Source: CAYIRQ01 sp964365905 (lineage in GTDB: Bacteria; Patescibacteriota; Gracilibacteria; Peribacterales; Peribacteraceae). Taken from it: a DNA stretch of 17,707 nt. Positions 13,880 to 17,707 of this stretch are shown one piece after another. The position numbers and the translations under genes are program-made. The stretch lies in NCBI GenBank assembly GCA_964365905.1, contig CAYIRQ010000015.1, forward strand, positions 1 to 17,707, given 5' to 3'. The notes below the pieces were generated by a model. It saw nothing but the letters and a program-made list of their open reading frames with translations. It made no database searches and had not been told where the DNA came from. The first letter of the stretch is position 1. Every line of letters starts with the position of its first letter.

Positions 13880-14130
13880 TGTTCCCTCCAAGGGCTATCA
13901 ACGGGTCACAACACCGTGTGGGTACCGCTGAGCCTGTGATATTTGAAGGGTTGTGAGGAGATGACTCACGCATTTCCTGCCTTGCTTTGGTCTCTTGTTT
14001 CTCCTCGTGACCGGGCGAGGTCCCCGTACCGGCCCCTGCACTTCGCGAAGCGTAGTGAGAGGCGCTGGGGAGTTTTGTAGATCAGCATCCCGGTTCACCT
14101 CATTTATCCGGGACACTCTAGCGCAGAGCA
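13880..14130 (-). ncRNA. Candidate structured non-coding RNA, family unknown
   Basis: No convincing gene lies in this stretch, yet it holds a run of short hairpins: TCCCGG/CCGGGA (14088-14093 with 14108-14113), CACTTCGCGAAGCGTAGTG (14039-14057, seven pairs with one mismatch), CCTCG/CGAGG (14003-14007 with 14016-14020) and GTGAG/CTCAC (13953-13957 with 13965-13969). The bidirectional terminator gives a natural 3' end for a minus-strand RNA. I looked for the hallmarks of RNase P RNA, tmRNA, SRP RNA, 5S rRNA and common riboswitches and did not find them. The strand is inferred only from the terminator. The 103-residue minus-strand frame here is Arg- and Pro-rich and unlike a protein. Confidence 0.4.
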
Positions 14131-14154
14131 GGCCATGGCTTCGCCGACGGTGAG

Positions 14155-14212
14155 ACAATTGACTATTGACGGTTGAACTCGCTGTCAATTGTTCACTGTT
14201 CATTGTCAACTG
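14155..14212 (+). repeat. Heptamer-repeat hairpin upstream of the fusion gene
   Basis: The left arm has ACAATTG, ACTATTG, ACGGTTG and the right arm TCAATTG, TTCACTG, TTCATTG, TCAACTG, all period 7. Bases 14155-14163 and 14184-14192 are a perfect 9-bp inverted repeat. The loop holds no gene. From 14213 to 14432 I see nothing beyond an AT-rich leader with no convincing promoter. Confidence 0.75.
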
Positions 14213-14432
14213 TTCGGCGCAGCCGCGGTCTGCTCTTCATCTGCGGTGGTTTCTAAGGAACAAAAACTTTTTATGTGTGTCTTGGCTTTTTGATTTCCAA
14301 TGTTCAAAGGAAATCTTGTCATTGTACATGCCAGCTTTTCATATGCAAATAAACTCCATTGTAAAGATGCAGAAATGTGCTCTTGTGATCTGCGCTCTAT
14401 TGATGGCTCAGGGAAAGGCGGATAATGCCGTC

Positions 14433-16688
14433 ATGTTTCGGAAACGCCTGTTCGTTCTCCTTGTTGCAGTCCTTGTCATCTGCGCAGTCATATCGATTGC
14501 CATCTTTTTCGTGTGGGAGCTTCAAAGGGAGAATCTGCGACCTGCGGATATTCTCTCCACGGAATCCCTTCTTCGGTACGCCGAACTCACGGGTGAGTCC
14601 TCCTCTCCTCTTCCTCATATTCCCCCAGAGCCTCCCCCGGATATCACACATTTTCTGAGCGGAGAGAAAGTAGTTGCATCCTATAGAGGAGAAAGCGGCA
14701 TACGGTCTCTCCTCTTTGAAAGGATTCGATCCCGACGTGACCGGCGCGCCTTGCAGGCTCTCGTAGGGAAGGAACCATTCCAGGATCGCAATCTACGCAT
14801 CGTCGGTTTATACCTTGTTTCCGGGGAGGGAGAAGAGCTCACGAAGATCCTCGAACCTCACGCGGAGCATGTTCTCTCCCGCGATCCACGGTATGAGCTG
14901 CTCTTCCTCTCCCTTCCCCGGGAGGCATCGATGAAAGTGCTTCTGAGTGATCGTGCGGATGAGCGGGAGGCTCTCCTGCCACTTTTCCCATTCTTCGGGA
15001 AATTCCTCGAGGGTCTCTCTGCAGTCGCGCTCTCTCTGCATCATGATCAGCATGGATTGCAGGGGACGATCGTGAGTCAAGGGAACAAATGGATGAGGTC
15101 TATCGCCTCTCTCCCTACGCTGGAAGCAGATCCACTGCACCCCCTCCTCTTTGCAGCGACGGGTGTCAGGCTTCAGGAAGATCTCGCAAGCGCGGTCTCT
15201 ACCTTGTCAGATGGCATTCCGAGCAGGGATCTGATTCTGCGCGGTGCTCTCGAAGCCGCATTCCATCGGACCGTTTCGCAGGACGCGCATTTCGGATCGC
15301 TCCTCACCCTTATGGGGGATGTTCCCTATACGATTCTCGTTCACAGTGGTTCCGGACGGTCTCTCCGCTGGGGCATTGCACTCGAAGATACTGATGGAGG
15401 TTCGGAGGAAATATTGGAAGGATTGCAAAAAGATTTTTCCGCCCGGTTTCTTAAGGGAAAGGTTCGTGCGCGGGAATTTCCTCCCGGGAGAACCGTTCGT
15501 GATGTTCTTCCCGATCCCGCTCTTTTGAAAGAGGAGGAATGGACGGAGCAGGGATTTACGGTGACGAAGATCGCTTCCGGTTCACCGCGAGAGGAACTCT
15601 TCTTCGCACGGGGGGAGATAGCTACGCTCGCAGTCATTGCAAATGACGAGATGCTTCTCCGTGCGCTCCTCAAGAAACAGGGAGTCCCCTTTCAGAACAA
15701 CTTCGTTCATCGGGAATTTGTTCTTGATGCCCGCGGTCTTTCTCTTCTTACGCCACTCCTCGAAGATGCGCCGTTCTTTCAGCTGCTCAAGGAAACTCTC
15801 GGAGAAGCGGATATAGTGCATCTTCGAGAGAGTGCCCGGGGTGGTCTCCAAACCCTTCAGTTCACGCTCGAAGGAGTTGTCGGGGCGCCAAAGGTGCCCT
15901 ACGATAGCGCGGCTATGCCACAAGACGTCGAACTTTCGAGAGGTGCAGCTTCCGGATGGGACGATGACGATGACAGCTCTGATGAAGGAGGACAAGGTGA
16001 TGAAGGAGGTGCGAAGCAGCAGCAGGGAGACAGCGCTGCTGCGCCCGTCACCGACGACGATGAGGAGATTCTCATCACGAAAGAAGGACTTCGGAAGCTG
16101 AAAGATGAGCTCAAGGAGCTGAAGACCGTCAAGCGGAAAGAAATCGCGGAGCGCCTCAAGGAAGCGATCAGTTACGGTGATCTTTCCGAGAACGCGGAGT
16201 ATGAGGAAGCGAAGAACGAGCAGGCCTTCATCGAGGGCCGCGTTCTCGATCTCGAGAAGAAGATCAAGCGCGCGAAGATCATCTCCGAGAAACACGATGG
16301 CAAGTCGAAGATGGTGGATATCGGCTGCATGGTGACCGTCCTCGAGCGCGGGGGCCGTGGGGAGCCCGAAACGTACACCATCGTCGGCTCCACGGAAGCG
16401 AATCCCATCGAGCACCTGATCAGCAACGAATCGCCGATCGGCCGCGCGCTCCTCGGACGCATGCGCGGCGACGTCGTCGATGTGCAGGCGCCGGGGGGGA
16501 AGATAATTATTGGAATGGTCAGTATTGCGGAGGAAGGGGGAAAAGGGAGGNNNNNNNNNNGCCAGGGCCGAAGTCGCGGTCCGCAGCACCGCCATGGGCT
16601 GGGCGCTCTTGGGCCGAAGCGGGGGGTACTTGGTGTATGGGAAGCGGCGGGGGGGAAGTATAAGTATGAGATTGTGAGGATTTCGTGA
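14433..16688 (+). CDS. greA: Membrane-anchored protein fused in frame to transcript-cleavage factor GreA
   Basis: The open frame from ATG 14433 gives about 751 residues. Residues 5-28 form one membrane helix after a basic start (FRKR). Residues about 30-505 are an unrecognised domain with alternating strands and helices. Residues 509-543 are an acidic, Gln/Gly-rich linker (WDDDDDSSDEGG). From about 544 the sequence is GreA: ILITKEGLRKLKDELKELK, the catalytic loop YGDLSENAEYEEAKNEQ with its acidic pair, then the FKBP-like domain with ESPIGRALLGRMRGDVVDV. GreA rescues backtracked RNA polymerase in the cytoplasm, which conflicts with an N-in membrane anchor. ATG 15915, preceded by promoter-like boxes, could yield free GreA of 257 residues. 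A 10-N gap (16551-16560) disturbs the C terminus. An upstream extension of the frame to 14166 is unlikely to be translated. Confidence 0.8.
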   Translation: MFRKRLFVLLVAVLVICAVISIAIFFVWELQRENLRPADILSTESLLRYAELTGESSSPLPHIPPEPPPDITHFLSGEKVVASYRGESGIRSLLFERIRSRRDRRALQALVGKEPFQDRNLRIVGLYLVSGEGEELTKILEPHAEHVLSRDPRYELLFLSLPREASMKVLLSDRADEREALLPLFPFFGKFLEGLSAVALSLHHDQHGLQGTIVSQGNKWMRSIASLPTLEADPLHPLLFAATGVRLQEDLASAVSTLSDGIPSRDLILRGALEAAFHRTVSQDAHFGSLLTLMGDVPYTILVHSGSGRSLRWGIALEDTDGGSEEILEGLQKDFSARFLKGKVRAREFPPGRTVRDVLPDPALLKEEEWTEQGFTVTKIASGSPREELFFARGEIATLAVIANDEMLLRALLKKQGVPFQNNFVHREFVLDARGLSLLTPLLEDAPFFQLLKETLGEADIVHLRESARGGLQTLQFTLEGVVGAPKVPYDSAAMPQDVELSRGAASGWDDDDDSSDEGGQGDEGGAKQQQGDSAAAPVTDDDEEILITKEGLRKLKDELKELKTVKRKEIAERLKEAISYGDLSENAEYEEAKNEQAFIEGRVLDLEKKIKRAKIISEKHDGKSKMVDIGCMVTVLERGGRGEPETYTIVGSTEANPIEHLISNESPIGRALLGRMRGDVVDVQAPGGKIIIGMVSIAEEGGKGRXXXXQGRSRGPQHRHGLGALGPKRGVLGVWEAAGGKYKYEIVRIS
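15877..15905 (+). promoter_or_regulatory. Possible internal promoter for a separate GreA product
   Basis: TTGTCG (15877-15882) and TACGAT (15900-15905) are 17 bases apart, each matching four of six consensus bases. The in-frame ATG at 15915 follows after nine bases, the same spacing as at two better promoters in this window (7790-7817 and 17576-17605). It would give a near-leaderless mRNA for GreA alone. Confidence 0.3.
16551..16560. other. Assembly gap (10 N)
   Basis: Ten N bases lie in a G-rich stretch near the 3' end of the GreA-coding part. PGGK occurs before the gap and AGGK after it, directly before YKYEIVRIS, the expected GreA end, so the DNA between may be an insertion or misjoined sequence. 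Confidence 0.95.
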
Positions 16689-16692
16689 GGAG

Positions 16693-16742
16693 GGGAGAAA
16701 AGGCAGGGAAGGCAGGAAGGGCAGGAAGGGCAGGAAAGTAGG
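16693..16742 (+). repeat. Left nonamer-repeat arm of element 2
   Basis: Units GGGAGAAAA, GGCAGGGAA, GGCAGGAAG, GGCAGGAAG, GGCAGGAAA then GTAGG; period 9, purine-rich. Confidence 0.85.
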
Positions 16743-16750
16743 TCTTTGCT

Positions 16751-17122
16751 ATGATCATGACAATGGATAGACAGTACTCAGGAGGATTTCGAAAACTGAT
16801 TGCGTGGCAGGAAGCGATGAAGTTGGCGATCAAGGTGTATGCCATCATTGGAAAGTTTCAGCGACCGCACTGGCATATTGTGGATCAGATGGGCAGGGCC
16901 ACTAGCTCTGTGACAGCGAATATTGCCGAAGGGTCAGCAATGCCAACGAAGGCCCATAGAAATACGTTCTATGCTCATGCACGGGGGTCTGCGGTTGAGT
17001 TGGATAATTTTTCAGAGCTTTGTTTTCGACTGAAACTTATTACTCAGATGGAATACAATGATCTCCTAGATCACATTGCTCGTGTGACATATCTCATTAC
17101 GAGACTCATGCAGAGCAGGTGA
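16751..17122 (+). CDS. Four-helix-bundle protein (S23/IVP family), second copy
   Basis: The 123-residue product belongs to the same family as the gene at 266-673 but is clearly divergent. It has FRKLIAWQEAMKLAIKVYAI near the start, a shorter turn, TSSVTANIAEGSAMPTK near residue 60, and HARGSAVELDNFSELCFRLK in the third helix. In-frame ATGs are at 16751, 16757 and 16763; a TATGAT box at 16750-16755 would suit the last one. No Shine-Dalgarno is visible. The last four bases include the stop, after which the right repeat arm starts at once. Role unknown; relatives bind nucleic acid or act with reverse transcriptases, but no reverse transcriptase is in the window. Confidence 0.9.
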   Translation: MIMTMDRQYSGGFRKLIAWQEAMKLAIKVYAIIGKFQRPHWHIVDQMGRATSSVTANIAEGSAMPTKAHRNTFYAHARGSAVELDNFSELCFRLKLITQMEYNDLLDHIARVTYLITRLMQSR

Positions 17123-17123
17123 C

Positions 17124-17159
17124 CTTTCTGCCTTTTCTGCCCTTTCTTTCTTTTCTGCC
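17124..17159 (+). repeat. Right nonamer-repeat arm of element 2
   Basis: Units CTTTCTGCC, TTTTCTGCC, CTTTCTTTC, TTTTCTGCC; period 9, pyrimidine-rich, complementary in style to 16693-16742. It begins one base after the four-helix-bundle stop and ends four bases before ATG 17164. Confidence 0.85.
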
Positions 17160-17163
17160 TTCA

Positions 17164-17556
17164 ATGTCCACTCAGACTCAATCCACCGTTACCATTCCCG
17201 AGGGACTCAAGAAGAAGCACGGCGTCCTCATTGCACTCATTCTCAGCTCCGAAAGCATGAATGACGAGGAGCGGCAGTACTGGATCAATATTCTTCCGGT
17301 GATGACAGAACCGCAGATTGAGAACCTGCGTCAGATTTTGCAGAATGAGAAGGATCAGCTCGCGGCGATCGATGCGAAATACGATGGCGATTCGAAGAAG
17401 GGGAGCGCCGTTTCTCTCGAAGAAATGGGAAAGAAGCGCAAGGAGAAACTCACTGCGCAGAGAAGTTCGGAAGCGGCGGCGGAGGCGGAGGAGAAGAAAA
17501 AGGAGGAGGAGATATTGAGGAGAATCGAGAGTGGAGGACAAGGCGAAAACCCCTGA
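17164..17556 (+). CDS. Small hypothetical protein with charged C terminus
   Basis: The 130-residue product is not one I recognise. The first half has a compact helical pattern (GLKKKHGVLIALILSSESMN, then EERQYWINILPVMTEPQIEN and LRQILQNEKDQLAAID). The second half is a highly charged Lys/Glu/Ala helix, probably coiled coil or disordered (KRKEKLTAQRSSEAAAEAEE). It has no signal peptide and no membrane segment. An in-frame ATG at 17119 would add a Phe/Leu/Pro peptide that is only the translated repeat arm, so I use ATG 17164. It follows the GreA fusion with element 2 between them, which suggests it was originally directly downstream of greA. Confidence 0.75.
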   Translation: MSTQTQSTVTIPEGLKKKHGVLIALILSSESMNDEERQYWINILPVMTEPQIENLRQILQNEKDQLAAIDAKYDGDSKKGSAVSLEEMGKKRKEKLTAQRSSEAAAEAEEKKKEEEILRRIESGGQGENP

Positions 17557-17575
17557 GGGATGCTGTATAAGTGTA

Positions 17576-17605
17576 TTGACAACGTATGGACAATTGCACT
17601 ACAAT
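17576..17605 (+). promoter_or_regulatory. Strong sigma-70-type promoter for the antitoxin gene
   Basis: A perfect TTGACA (17576-17581) and TACAAT (17600-17605) are 18 bases apart. The ATG at 17614 follows after eight bases, so the transcript should begin at or next to the start codon. Confidence 0.75.
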
Positions 17606-17613
17606 GGGTGCGT

Positions 17614-17707
17614 ATGGCTACGATTCAAGTGCGCGTTGACGGTAAACTGAAGAAAAGGGTGCAAAAGGTTTTGAAGAGGCTGGGACTGGATATGAGCAGT
17701 GCCATTC
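17614..17707 (+). CDS. RelB/DinJ-family antitoxin, N-terminal part (partial)
   Basis: The 31 visible residues, MATIQVRVDGKLKKRVQKVL followed by KRLGLDMSSAI, match the start of RelB/DinJ antitoxins: the short strand IQVRVD and the helix-turn-helix of a ribbon-helix-helix DNA-binding domain, ending in the GLDMSSAI signature. Such proteins neutralise a RelE/YafQ-type ribonuclease and repress their own operon. The toxin gene would be expected just beyond the window. The mRNA is probably leaderless, given the promoter spacing. The gene is cut by the window end, so completeness cannot be judged. Confidence 0.8.
   Translation, partial: MATIQVRVDGKLKKRVQKVLKRLGLDMSSAI

Larger units (their letters stand above)
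16693..17159 (+). mobile_element. Candidate hairpin element 2: nonamer arms enclosing a four-helix-bundle gene
   Basis: The left arm (16693-16742) and the right arm (17124-17159) both have period 9 and are complementary in character, GGCAGGAAG against CTTTCTGCC. Between them lies only the second four-helix-bundle gene. The left arm begins just after the stop of the GreA fusion, and the right arm ends four bases before the next ATG. The design is that of element 1 with a different repeat unit and a different gene. Mobility is inferred. Confidence 0.5.

Noticed and set aside
12902..13891. 329-residue minus-strand frame over the TPR gene
   Set aside because: No motif, and it reads through the terminator; the TPR repeats on the + strand explain the region.
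13898..14209. 103-residue minus-strand frame in the spacer
   Set aside because: Arg/Pro-rich and partly made of the repeat hairpin; the hairpin-rich DNA is better explained as RNA structure.
14166..14432. 89-residue N-terminal extension of the GreA fusion
   Set aside because: It begins in the repeat hairpin and reads Cys-rich, irregular sequence; a proper basic start plus membrane helix begins at 14433.

Overview
The window (about 17.7 kb, GC-rich, standard stop codons, TGA used as stop) looks like a scaffold piece from a Patescibacteria/CPR-type bacterium assembled from a metagenome. The reasons are the small proteins, the almost complete lack of Shine-Dalgarno sequences, several promoters placed so close to the start codon that the mRNA must be leaderless or nearly so, the abundance of short four-helix-bundle (S23/IVP family) genes, and two runs of N marking assembly gaps. 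A Peribacteria-like lineage is my guess, but no rRNA or other marker here proves it.

Layout. (1) Positions 1-6204, + strand: an F-type ATP synthase operon in a permuted order, atpD(partial)-[four-helix-bundle gene]-atpC-atpZ/I-atpB-atpE-atpF-atpH-atpA-atpG. All eight structural subunits plus the small AtpZ/I protein are present; the c subunit lacks the sodium-ligand residues, so proton coupling is likely. (2) 6262-8648, - strand: a small STAS-like (DUF4325-type) protein, a beta-carbonic-anhydrase-like protein with its own strong promoter, and a TrmB-family regulator. (3) 8649-9066: a gene-poor spacer with REP-like dyads. (4) 9067-10554, +: type I glutamine synthetase. (5) 10591-12295, -: a 34-residue-repeat (TPR/PPR-like) protein interrupted by a 100-N gap, then the decayed remains of a DipZ-type CcdA/thioredoxin protein. 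(6) 12335-13840, +: a membrane-anchored TPR protein ending at a bidirectional terminator, followed by an intergenic stretch that looks like a structured RNA on the - strand. (7) 14433-17707, +: a membrane protein fused in frame to GreA, a second four-helix-bundle gene, a small unknown protein, and the start of a RelB/DinJ-type antitoxin at the window edge.

The most striking pattern is in the spacers. Many intergenic regions consist of short tandem repeats of constant period (6, 7 or 9 bp). In full copies a purine-rich arm starts at the upstream stop codon and a complementary pyrimidine-rich arm ends a few bases before the next start codon, so the whole spacer can fold as one hairpin. In two cases the loop of the hairpin is a four-helix-bundle gene. 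Within each hairpin both arms share the same period and related units, yet the sequence differs from hairpin to hairpin (GAATTAN heptamers, telomere-like GGGTTA hexamers, TCAATTG heptamers, GGCAGGAAG nonamers). Arm-only, empty-hairpin and gene-containing versions coexist. I regard this as the best candidate here for an undescribed system: an S23/IVP-linked family of hairpin elements specialised for operon spacers.

Functionally, the window combines energy conversion (ATP synthase), nitrogen assimilation (glnA), possible carbonic anhydrase chemistry, transcript elongation (GreA) and protein-interaction repeat proteins. No single pathway ties regions 2-7 together.
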